This document shows, in pieces, positions 22,847 to 30,055 of a DNA stretch of 45,505 nt. The DNA is taken from the NCBI GenBank assembly GCA_017510825.1, contig JAFWMA010000022.1, positions 1 to 45,505 of the forward strand, written 5' to 3'. The notes below the pieces were generated by a model. It was not told where the DNA came from. It made no database searches and was given only the letters and a program-made list of their open reading frames with translations. Origin of the DNA: Clostridia bacterium. Lineage in GTDB: Bacteria > Bacillota > Clostridia > TANB77 > CAG-508. The position numbers were made by a program, and so were the translations under genes. Every line of letters begins with the position of its first letter. Within the stretch, counting starts at the first letter, position 1.

Positions 22847-24514
22847 ATGAAAATGTTAAAAAAGGTGTCTGCCTTAATAATAGTTGTAACAACTATTTTT
22901 TCCAGCACACCTATTTTCGCTACTAATGATGACTCTACTAATAATACAAATGAAATAACCTTTGATAAAAAAATAGGAATAAATGGATTTGTAGACTGTA
23001 AATTTGATAATATACAAAATAGTGGAGTATTTAGAGAATACCACAATTTTTCTTCAACTTTTGATTCAAATTCTGGAAAAAGCTATTTTAAATCTAGTTC
23101 ATATAATTATGATGAATTTTATAAAAATCTTTATATTTCAGGGATTACCATAGTTCCTTGCTTTAAAAATGGAACTGATAAAGATAACAAAGAAAACAAA
23201 CCTATAAAAAGTGGTGATAATTCTACTAATCCAGAAAGTTATAAAACACATTCAAATGTATTATATAATTACTCAGCTAGATACGGAAATACAATTGTTG
23301 ATAAAAACAAATTAAACATTACCCAGGGAACTAATCCTATTACAGGCTTAGGATATATTAAATACTACGAAAACTGGAATGAACCAGATAAAACAAAGTT
23401 CGGAGATAAAGCTCACTTTAGCCCAGAAGAATTTGCTGCAATGTGCAGCGCTGATTACGATGGACATGAAGGTTCTTTAGGTAATACATATGGAATCAAA
23501 CAAGCTGATCCATATTCAAAACTTGTTTTAGGAGGGCTATCTTCAAACAATAACCCAATTGATTACTTAAATTCAATAAAAAAATGGTGTGAAGAAAATA
23601 GAAATTCTAAAACTCTTCCTTTTGATGTTATAAACTTTCACCACTACTCGGGAGCTAAATCTCCTGAATCTTCAGATTTTATTTCAAAAGCAAATGAAAT
23701 AATAGATTGGAAAAATGAAAACGCGCCAGACAAAGAAGTATGGATTTCAGAATTTGGATGGGATACTAATATTTCATCTCCAAATAGTGCTCCTTCTGCT
23801 GATAGCCAAAGAGATTGGATCATTAGAGAATATTTATTAGCTGATAGAATTGGATTAAATAGAGCTATAGTTAACTCATCTAGAGACAATAGCAATGCAA
23901 ATAGTAGTTCTCCTTTGTCTACATCTGGTTTAACATCTCAAAAAGGTAAAGAAGAAAGAAAGTCTTCTTGGTATGGAGTTAATACACTAAAAAATACATT
24001 GGGTGGATTTATTTTCTCCGGAATAATAAGAGAAGAATCTGATATATACATATATAAATATACCAATCCATTAACCTCAGAAGATTGTTTTGTTCTTTGG
24101 TGTCCAACTTCAGATAACAAAAGACTTGATAATTACGAATTAGAAATTGGTGATAATAATGGTGCAAACTTAATTCAACTTCAACCTAACACAGAATATG
24201 GAATTTCTTCAGCTTTAACTGTTGAAAATAATACTATTCAAATCAATGTTTCAGAAACACCAACTTTCGTTAAAGTAACACCTAGTGAAAAAACAATCTC
24301 TCTAAATACTCCAAAAAGTGAGACATCATTAGATGCTAACAACGTTAATACGCAATATTTAGACAAAAATCAAACCTCAAAAGAGTATTCTCCATCTGAA
24401 ATAAATGTTTCAGCAACTAACAAAGAATCGAAAAGTTCACTTTCAATAAAAAAAATTGAAAAATTTAGCTCAATAATTTCATTTTTTTCCTTTCTTTGGG
24501 CAATGTTTGTATAA
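22847..24514 (+). CDS. Secreted clan-A-like glycoside hydrolase
   Basis: A 555-residue exported protein: signal peptide (MKMLKKVSALIIVVTTIFSS, cleavage near IFA-TN), then a TIM-barrel-type domain. The proposed acid/base Glu is E179 in YYENWNEPD and the nucleophile is E302 in WISEFGWDT, with FHHYSG between them as in clan GH-A enzymes. A small beta domain (about 380-460) and a Ser/Asn-rich linker follow. The protein ends in a hydrophobic SSIISFFSFLWAMFV segment that may hold it in the membrane. The exact GH family is not clear (GH39/GH5-like features). The SD is GGGGG, 6 nt before the ATG. Confidence 0.75.
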   Translation: MKMLKKVSALIIVVTTIFSSTPIFATNDDSTNNTNEITFDKKIGINGFVDCKFDNIQNSGVFREYHNFSSTFDSNSGKSYFKSSSYNYDEFYKNLYISGITIVPCFKNGTDKDNKENKPIKSGDNSTNPESYKTHSNVLYNYSARYGNTIVDKNKLNITQGTNPITGLGYIKYYENWNEPDKTKFGDKAHFSPEEFAAMCSADYDGHEGSLGNTYGIKQADPYSKLVLGGLSSNNNPIDYLNSIKKWCEENRNSKTLPFDVINFHHYSGAKSPESSDFISKANEIIDWKNENAPDKEVWISEFGWDTNISSPNSAPSADSQRDWIIREYLLADRIGLNRAIVNSSRDNSNANSSSPLSTSGLTSQKGKEERKSSWYGVNTLKNTLGGFIFSGIIREESDIYIYKYTNPLTSEDCFVLWCPTSDNKRLDNYELEIGDNNGANLIQLQPNTEYGISSALTVENNTIQINVSETPTFVKVTPSEKTISLNTPKSETSLDANNVNTQYLDKNQTSKEYSPSEINVSATNKESKSSLSIKKIEKFSSIISFFSFLWAMFV

Positions 24515-24586
24515 GAGCAACAGCAAATATTAGTAGAATTGAAAAAAATAGCATCTAAATAGTACTCGTTTAATTGTTCATCTGCA

Positions 24587-24611
24587 CTAAATTTTATTTC
24601 ATAAAATTTAG
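24587..24611 (+). terminator. Hairpin after the glycoside hydrolase
   Basis: Perfect 11-bp stem CTAAATTTTAT / ATAAAATTTAG with a TTC loop, followed by T-rich sequence. Confidence 0.6.
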
Positions 24612-24657
24612 TCTATTTATATAATAGTATAATAGAACTTTCATATTATAATAAAAG

Positions 24658-24692
24658 CAGCCAATTTTTTATATATAAAATTGGTTGTTTTT
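24658..24692 (+). terminator. Second terminator before the kinase gene
   Basis: Stem CAGCCAATTTT / AAAATTGGTTG (one G-T pair), followed by TTTTTG. It insulates the next gene. Confidence 0.65.
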
Positions 24693-24694
24693 GA

Positions 24695-24723
24695 TTGAAA
24701 ATATTAAAATAATATGCTAAAAT
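24695..24723 (+). promoter_or_regulatory. Promoter for the guanylate-kinase-like gene
   Basis: TTGAAA (24695-24700), 17-nt spacer, TAAAAT (24718-24723). Confidence 0.6.
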
Positions 24724-24767
24724 TATATGCATAATTTGTCGAAAAAAAATATAATGTGGAGGCATTT

Positions 24768-25307
24768 ATGTTACTTGCTTTAGTTGGAGTTACAGGAGTA
24801 GGAAAATCGTATTTCGTAGATCAAATATCTAACAAATTAGATTTTAAAAAAGTTCATACCATTAGAACTCGTCCTGCTAGAGAAGGCGAAAACCCAACCT
24901 ATTTTATGTCAAATGAAGAGTTAAATAGCTTATTTGATAAAGGAAAAATTGCATATAAGTTCAGCGTTTTTGGTAGTCAATATGGTTATTTAAAAAGTGA
25001 AATTTTTTCTGATGATAACATGATTTTTGAAATGCACTATACTACTATATATGATTGGAAAAAAGTAAGACCAGATATTAAAACTATTTATATAATGCCT
25101 TCAGATATTGAAATAGCAAAATCTAAAACTAAAGAAAGAAATTTACCTATTTTGAAAGAAATTGAAAGATTAAATGAAATCGACGATCACTATAATAGAA
25201 TTTTAAAAGACAAGGATTTAAAAAAGCAGTTTGACTATTTGGTTTATAATAACTATGATAAAGAGTCTGAACAAAAGATTTTAAACTTAGTTAACAATTT
25301 AATTTAG
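24768..25307 (+). CDS. Guanylate-kinase-like P-loop protein
   Basis: A 179-residue cytosolic protein with a P-loop (GVTGVGKSYF at residues 6-15), a TIRTRPAREGE segment equivalent to the TTRxPRxGE nucleotide-binding motif of guanylate kinase, and YGYLKSEI where GMP kinases have YGT. The acidic and lid segments are weaker (KTKERNLP). It may phosphorylate GMP or be a divergent paralogue with another substrate. The ATG at 24768 is chosen because GTGGAGGC just upstream is the SD; a GTG start at 24756 would consume it. Single gene with its own promoter. Confidence 0.78.
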   Translation: MLLALVGVTGVGKSYFVDQISNKLDFKKVHTIRTRPAREGENPTYFMSNEELNSLFDKGKIAYKFSVFGSQYGYLKSEIFSDDNMIFEMHYTTIYDWKKVRPDIKTIYIMPSDIEIAKSKTKERNLPILKEIERLNEIDDHYNRILKDKDLKKQFDYLVYNNYDKESEQKILNLVNNLI

Positions 25308-25330
25308 TTTCATTAGATTTGCATTAAAAC

Positions 25331-25359
25331 TTGAAAAATATCTAATAAAATTATATAAT
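25331..25359 (+). promoter_or_regulatory. Promoter for tRNA-Gly
   Basis: TTGAAA (25331-25336), 17-nt spacer, TATAAT (25354-25359), 14 nt before the tRNA. Confidence 0.65.
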
Positions 25360-25373
25360 GCGTATAATAATTT

Positions 25374-25448
<75 letters not shown>

Positions 25449-25470
25449 AATTTTAAAAAGGAGATTCTTC

Positions 25471-25899
25471 ATGAGTAAAAAAGTATTAATTTTAACAATT
25501 TTAGGAATTTTTGTTACTGCTGGAATTGTATTTGGCATCTATTTCATTGTAAATGATAAACAGAATACGTCTAACGTTGTAGGACAAATAACTCAATATC
25601 ATACAAGTAATGTACAATCTGGTGGTTATAACTACACATATACATTTTACCCTCATGGAAAGAATAAATATTTTTTAAGAAAAGAACAAATACTTCATGT
25701 CGGTATTACAGAACAATATGTAAAGCCTACAGAAGTTTATACCAAGGTAGTAAAAAAATCAGATATGGAAAAAATTCAAGAGGAGCTAAAAAAACAGGAT
25801 GATGGAAAAAACGAAATAAAATATTATATTAACTACTCAGACATTGGACCAACAGAAAGCAAGTCTTATGAGGAATTTTTAGATAAATTGTTTAAATAG
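25471..25899 (+). CDS. Membrane-anchored small protein, function unknown
   Basis: A 142-residue protein: SKK start, one hydrophobic helix (VLILTILGIFVTAGIVFGIY, residues 4-24) and an extracytoplasmic domain containing YNYTYTFYPHGKNKYFLRKEQ and a charged helix. I do not recognise the domain. The ATG at 25471 has AAGGAG 8 nt upstream; the frame is open farther back but would overlap the tRNA. It may be read from the tRNA promoter. Confidence 0.75.
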   Translation: MSKKVLILTILGIFVTAGIVFGIYFIVNDKQNTSNVVGQITQYHTSNVQSGGYNYTYTFYPHGKNKYFLRKEQILHVGITEQYVKPTEVYTKVVKKSDMEKIQEELKKQDDGKNEIKYYINYSDIGPTESKSYEEFLDKLFK

Positions 25900-25912
25900 T
25901 ATATACAAAATC

Positions 25913-25946
25913 AAAGTGCGATAATTCAGCTGAATTATCGCACTTT
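25913..25946. terminator. Perfect palindromic bidirectional terminator
   Basis: A 34-bp uninterrupted palindrome (arms AAAGTGCGATAATTCAG and its complement) with T-runs lies between convergent genes. Any hairpin must open a few central pairs. Confidence 0.8.
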
Positions 25947-25958
25947 TTTTAAATTTGC

Positions 25959-27152
25959 TTACTTTTCGTAATCGCAATCGCCGATTCTAACAAAGTTCTT
26001 GTCTGCCCATGCAGCAACGTGACCGATGATGTGTGCATCTACACCGTACTTTGCAGCACGAATGATGACTTTTTCCGCATCAAGTGTTGAACGAACGTAC
26101 ACTTCCATACCAATACCCATATTAAAGGTTTTATACATGTGGTAATCGTCAATTTTTCTTGCCGACTGAATTGCCTTAAAAATTGGCGGAACCGGAAGCT
26201 TGAGTACATCGTCTTTCACATACGTGAGCTTATCACCAAAGTTCAAAGACTTGGTAAGTCCCCCACCAGAACAATGAATAATTCCAGAAACATGGATGTT
26301 ATCTGCCAGAATATCACGAATAATTGGCAGATAAGTTCTGGTTGGCGAAAGAATTGCCTCCGCAATTGTGAGTGAAGATCCGTCAAGTCTGTCCGTAAGA
26401 CTATATTCGCCAGTGAACAACTTTTCCGGATCTATGGTACTGTCCATTACCTCAGCATACTCTCTGTAGTATGGACAGAGCAAACTGTTGACAGCAAGTG
26501 TAAGTCCATTACTACGAATTCCAGAATTTTCCTTGTCTTCATAAGTTGCCTTACCGTTGGATGCAAGTCCAACGATAATGTCTCTCGGATGAATATTCCT
26601 ACCGCAGTTTATAACGTCTTCTTTTTTTATCGAAGCAACTGCTGTAACATCAATTCCTACGGTAGTAGTATAGCTGCCAACATCAGCAGTTTCACCACCT
26701 GCATTGTATAGATTGATTCCGAGCTCACGCATCTTATCGAAGAAAATTGAATATCCCTGGATAATCTTTGCAAGTGCTTTGTCATCTACTCGACCGGCAT
26801 TACGTGCAATATGGTTAGAAATAAAGATATCATTAACCACACCAACACACGCCATATCGTCTGTATTCATAACTATAGCATCTTGTGCAAGATCATACAG
26901 AAACTTATCCGAAACTCCCTCCTTCAATGCAAGGTAAGCAACATTGCTCTTAGTTCCCACTCCATCAGAGTGAATAACCTGAGCATAGTCTCTTACAATT
27001 TCTTCAGGAAATGCCTGGGACATTGGTACTATCTGGCAGAAAGCACCAGGATAGAGCCCCTTATACATTCCCTCGGTTGCCTTGTGAACGCCCTTCTTGG
27101 TAGAAGAAACACCCAACTCAGCATACGGATCGCTAGTAAGCCGTTTTCCCAT
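25959..27152 (-). CDS. purM: PurM, AIR synthase of the long (Bacteroidetes-type) form
   Basis: Converts formylglycinamidine ribonucleotide to aminoimidazole ribonucleotide in purine synthesis. Visible PurM motifs: HSDGVGTKSN, MNTDDMACVG, NAGGETADVGSYTTT, GLASNGKATYE, SPTRTYLPII, HCSGGGLTK and FNMGIGMEVY. At 397 aa it is about 50 residues longer than the E. coli type. The opening GVSSTKKGVHKA … KGLYPGAFCQIVP resembles, from memory, the long form common in Bacteroidetes. Two of its 60-nt lines have 40-45% G+C against 23-28% in lines of the adjoining genes, with different codon choice, so recent acquisition is likely. It is a single gene with a consensus promoter and shared terminator; no other purine gene adjoins it. 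Confidence 0.9.
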   Translation of the reverse strand: MGKRLTSDPYAELGVSSTKKGVHKATEGMYKGLYPGAFCQIVPMSQAFPEEIVRDYAQVIHSDGVGTKSNVAYLALKEGVSDKFLYDLAQDAIVMNTDDMACVGVVNDIFISNHIARNAGRVDDKALAKIIQGYSIFFDKMRELGINLYNAGGETADVGSYTTTVGIDVTAVASIKKEDVINCGRNIHPRDIIVGLASNGKATYEDKENSGIRSNGLTLAVNSLLCPYYREYAEVMDSTIDPEKLFTGEYSLTDRLDGSSLTIAEAILSPTRTYLPIIRDILADNIHVSGIIHCSGGGLTKSLNFGDKLTYVKDDVLKLPVPPIFKAIQSARKIDDYHMYKTFNMGIGMEVYVRSTLDAEKVIIRAAKYGVDAHIIGHVAAWADKNFVRIGDCDYEK

Positions 27153-27224
27153 TTGTGAATCCTCCTTCGTAAATTATTAGTCTGAGATTCGCTTACATGT
27201 ATTGGACCAGCCAAATACCACTGA

Positions 27225-27253
27225 ATTATAGCAAGATACTAGTGCTTTGTCAA
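27225..27253 (-). promoter_or_regulatory. Consensus promoter for purM
   Basis: Minus strand: TTGACA (27248-27253), 17-nt spacer, TATAAT (27225-27230). The leader of about 65 nt is too short for a purine riboswitch and ends in AAGGAGG. Confidence 0.8.
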
Positions 27254-27291
27254 TTTTTTGAAAGTCAAAATCATAATATTTTATTTGTTAC

Positions 27292-27320
27292 TTGACTATT
27301 GTTTATATAACCAGTAGAAT
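27292..27320 (+). promoter_or_regulatory. Promoter for the zinc-ribbon/CFI-box gene
   Basis: TTGACT (27292-27297), 17-nt spacer, TAGAAT (27315-27320). Confidence 0.65.
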
Positions 27321-27385
27321 ATTATTAACCTATTAGTAATATAATAGTTCATAATAATTTTTAAGTATTATATGGAGGAAAACCA

Positions 27386-28486
27386 ATGAAAGCTATAGTT
27401 TGTGAAATGTGCGGATCAAATGATATTATAAAAATTAACGGAGAGTATCAATGTCAGCATTGTAAAACAAAATACTCCGTTGAAGAAGCAAAAAAGCTTA
27501 TAATAGAAGGAACTGTTGACGTAAAAGGAACAGTACAAATTGATGATTCAAATAAAATAGATAAATATCAAAAATTAGCATCTAGAGCTTTTGAAAATGA
27601 ACAATACGAACAAGCTGGCGAATACTACAGTAAACTATTAGAAATAGAACCAGAAAATTGGTTATACATAATCAGAAAAGGAATCTGTTCGTCAAAGAAT
27701 TCTTCACTTCGTGAATTCAAAGTAGACGATATTGTTAAAGCTTGTAAAGATGCTCTAACCCTTCTTGAAGAAAATAAAGAAAAAAAGGAATTACAGGATA
27801 TTTACTATCAAATGGCTAGCGAAATAAACGATATAGCTATTAGTTTCCGTCGACTAGCAGCTAGTGATTATAACAAGCATTGGGAATCTCAAGGCTCTGC
27901 TCCCGAATATTGGGAAAGATTAATGAAATGTGTTTCTTGCGAAGAATACGCTATGTCATTATTAAACGATTTTATAAAAACCGAAGTACGAGAATTTGAG
28001 CTATTTAAGATGATATTAAAAAATGTTATTTTTTGGTATACTGAAATATGCGCCACACGTAGATATAAAACTGGGGATAATCAGTATGGTGCAACGTATA
28101 ATAATATTTCATACAAAGACAGTTTAAGACAACCTATTTTAGCTAAATATGACAAGTATGTTGCCTTTTTAAAACAATATGATCCTCAATATGTAGCACC
28201 AAAAATTGCAAGAGCAGGCTCTGGATGCTATGTGGCTACATGTGTTTATGGTTCGTATGATTGCCCTGAAGTATGGATTTTACGAAGATATAGAGATTAT
28301 AAATTACATACAATTTGGTACGGTAGATTATTTATTAAAATCTATTATGCAATAAGCCCTACAATTGTTAAATACTTTGGAAATACATCGTGGTTTCATA
28401 AGATTTTTAAAACTAAACTAGATAAAAAGATTAAAAAACTAAAGTTAAAAGGATATTCATCTACACCTTATAAAGATTTATATTAA
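27386..28486 (+). CDS. Zinc-ribbon, TPR and CFI-box protein
   Basis: A 366-residue protein. The N-terminal zinc ribbon has C6, C9, C23 and C26 (CEMC … CQHC). A TPR-like helical pair follows (ASRAFENEQYEQAGEYYSKL, about residues 65-100), then a long helical middle. The C-terminus carries the CFI-box pattern GCYVATCVYGSYDCPEVWIL, RRYRD, YGRLFIKIYYAISPTIV, normally CFIATAxYG… in other bacteria. The box's function is unknown; it may mediate localisation or processing. The zinc ribbon recalls the YdjG-like protein in the same window. Single gene with promoter and strong terminator. Confidence 0.8.
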   Translation: MKAIVCEMCGSNDIIKINGEYQCQHCKTKYSVEEAKKLIIEGTVDVKGTVQIDDSNKIDKYQKLASRAFENEQYEQAGEYYSKLLEIEPENWLYIIRKGICSSKNSSLREFKVDDIVKACKDALTLLEENKEKKELQDIYYQMASEINDIAISFRRLAASDYNKHWESQGSAPEYWERLMKCVSCEEYAMSLLNDFIKTEVREFELFKMILKNVIFWYTEICATRRYKTGDNQYGATYNNISYKDSLRQPILAKYDKYVAFLKQYDPQYVAPKIARAGSGCYVATCVYGSYDCPEVWILRRYRDYKLHTIWYGRLFIKIYYAISPTIVKYFGNTSWFHKIFKTKLDKKIKKLKLKGYSSTPYKDLY

Positions 28487-28517
28487 AAAAGAGGAGTTTC
28501 AAAAACTCCTCTTTTTT
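28485..28517 (+). terminator. Strong intrinsic terminator
   Basis: Fifteen-bp perfect stem AAAAAAGAGGAGTTT / AAACTCCTCTTTTTT with a 3-nt loop and T-run; A-tract on the other side allows bidirectional use. Confidence 0.85.
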
Positions 28518-28578
28518 TAATTAGAACCGTAATTTCTAGAATTTTTATGCCATAATGCTCTGTCCCTTCTGGCACAAT

Positions 28579-29847
28579 CTAGTATGTTCCCAATGAATTT
28601 GGTATTCCTAAATATGGACATGGATTTACTTGGTTATACATTCCGTTTAGACAAACTTCGAAATGTAAGTGTGCTCCTTCTGCTGCACCTGACGAACCTG
28701 CATACATTATAACTGAACCTGTTGACACTTCAGATCCTACTTTTATTCCAGATGCTATTGAACTTGCATGTGCGTATCTTGTATAAACAGCATTTCCATT
28801 ACTATCTTTTCCATGATATATTACAACATACAATCCCCAGCCACCGCCGTATCCACTATAATTAACGTATACAACAGTTCCAGATTGAGCTGCATATATT
28901 GGCGTTCCTGTTGGTGCATATATATCTACACCTTTATGTTTTGTGCCATAATATCCAACTGTATCATCTCTACCATTTGGAGCATAAATAGAATTTACTT
29001 TTCTTGTAATTCTAGTTGGCCATGCCATACTTCCTGATGCGGTATGACTACTAGAAGATGATGATGAAGAAGACGATGACGAACTTGAACTTGATGTACT
29101 GCTTCTACTGCTTGTACTAGAACTTGATGTAGATGTTGATGCATTTCTTGCAGCCGTTCTTTTACGCTCTTCTTCTAATCTCTTTTGCTCTTCTTTCACG
29201 GCTGAATTTATTTTCGCTATTTCGTTTTCTTTTTCCTGAACTTCTGCTTGTGCAGCTTGCTCTTCTGTTGATAAGGATTTTACCTTTTCTTCTCTTTCAG
29301 CTTTTTGCGACTGCAGCTCTGTTTGTTTACTCTCAACTTCTTCTTTAGATTCTTCTAACTGAGTTTTAGATTCCTCAAGCTCAGCTTTTGTATTCTTTAC
29401 TTCATCAATCAAATTATTATCATATTCTGCAATTTGTTTTATTAAATCATAGTTAGAAACAAATTTAAAAAATCCACCAGAAAACAAAGCTTCTAAGTAT
29501 GTATTACCTCCGTTCATATAAGTAACCGATAATCTTTCATCTAATAATTTTTGCTTTACACTAAGCTCATCTTCTTTTTGTGATATAGATGTATTTAAAT
29601 TCTCTATATTATCCTCTAAGTCACTAAGTTTAGCCTGCGTTTCATATATTGAATCATTCAATGATTCAACTTCTTGTTGAACACTCTTCTTTTCGTTTGT
29701 TATTTGATTAAGCTCTTGCTGAGATTTATTTTTTTCTTGTTCAGCAGCTTTCTTTTGTTCTTCCAGTTGTGTAGCGAATGAATTTATACTCATTCCAAAA
29801 AATAAAAACGATAAAACCAAAATTGACGCGATTATTTTTTTTACCAT
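28579..29847 (-). CDS. Secreted M23 peptidase with N-terminal coiled coil
   Basis: A 422-residue exported peptidoglycan endopeptidase or activator. Signal peptide cleaves near SFA-TQ (residue 25). Residues about 27-110 and 150-235 are coiled coil, as in EnvC/PcsB-type proteins. A Ser-rich linker (about 240-285) follows, then an M23 (LytM) domain with zinc-site residues H304 and D308 (KHKGVDI) and H395, and catalytic H393 (HLHFEV). All four are present, so it is probably active, unlike EnvC. PcsB-like roles in daughter-cell separation are inferred. It has its own promoter; its stop codon is followed by a short repeat also found after the 30056 gene. Confidence 0.9.
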   Translation of the reverse strand: MVKKIIASILVLSFLFFGMSINSFATQLEEQKKAAEQEKNKSQQELNQITNEKKSVQQEVESLNDSIYETQAKLSDLEDNIENLNTSISQKEDELSVKQKLLDERLSVTYMNGGNTYLEALFSGGFFKFVSNYDLIKQIAEYDNNLIDEVKNTKAELEESKTQLEESKEEVESKQTELQSQKAEREEKVKSLSTEEQAAQAEVQEKENEIAKINSAVKEEQKRLEEERKRTAARNASTSTSSSSTSSRSSTSSSSSSSSSSSSSSSSHTASGSMAWPTRITRKVNSIYAPNGRDDTVGYYGTKHKGVDIYAPTGTPIYAAQSGTVVYVNYSGYGGGWGLYVVIYHGKDSNGNAVYTRYAHASSIASGIKVGSEVSTGSVIMYAGSSGAAEGAHLHFEVCLNGMYNQVNPCPYLGIPNSLGTY

Positions 29848-29877
29848 AATACTACCTCTTTTGTAACAATTTTTTTA

Positions 29878-29906
29878 ATTATATATCTTTGTAAAATTTC
29901 GTACAA
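29878..29906 (-). promoter_or_regulatory. Promoter for the M23 peptidase
   Basis: Minus strand: TTGTAC (29901-29906), 17-nt spacer, TATAAT (29878-29883). Confidence 0.6.
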
Positions 29907-29977
29907 GTATTTTCACAGTATTATCACATTTTTTTGAGTCAAGAAGGACTAATTCTTTGCCATCTTCAACAAAAAAA

Positions 29978-30044
29978 GGACGAGACAAAAGGGACGTACA
30001 GATTTGTTTCTGAAACAAATCTGTACGTCCCTTTTGTCTCGTCC
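29978..30044. repeat. Perfect 67-bp palindrome (REP/MITE-like)
   Basis: Two exact 33-nt arms (29978-30010, 30012-30044) flank a single T. The outer sequence GGACGAGACAAAAGGGACG is more GC-rich than its surroundings. Immediately beyond it, GTCCCTCCTGGCACACTAG (30041-30059) resembles GTCCCTTCTGGCACAATCTAG at 28562-28582, and both overlap stop codons of minus-strand genes. A looser GACAA/TTGTC-bearing sequence lies at 44438-44462. This suggests a dispersed palindromic element that can also act as a terminator. Confidence 0.8.
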
Positions 30045-30055
30045 CTCCTGGCACA

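Noticed and set aside
27153..27224. Purine riboswitch before purM
   Set aside because: The leader is only about 65 nt and lacks purine-aptamer features.
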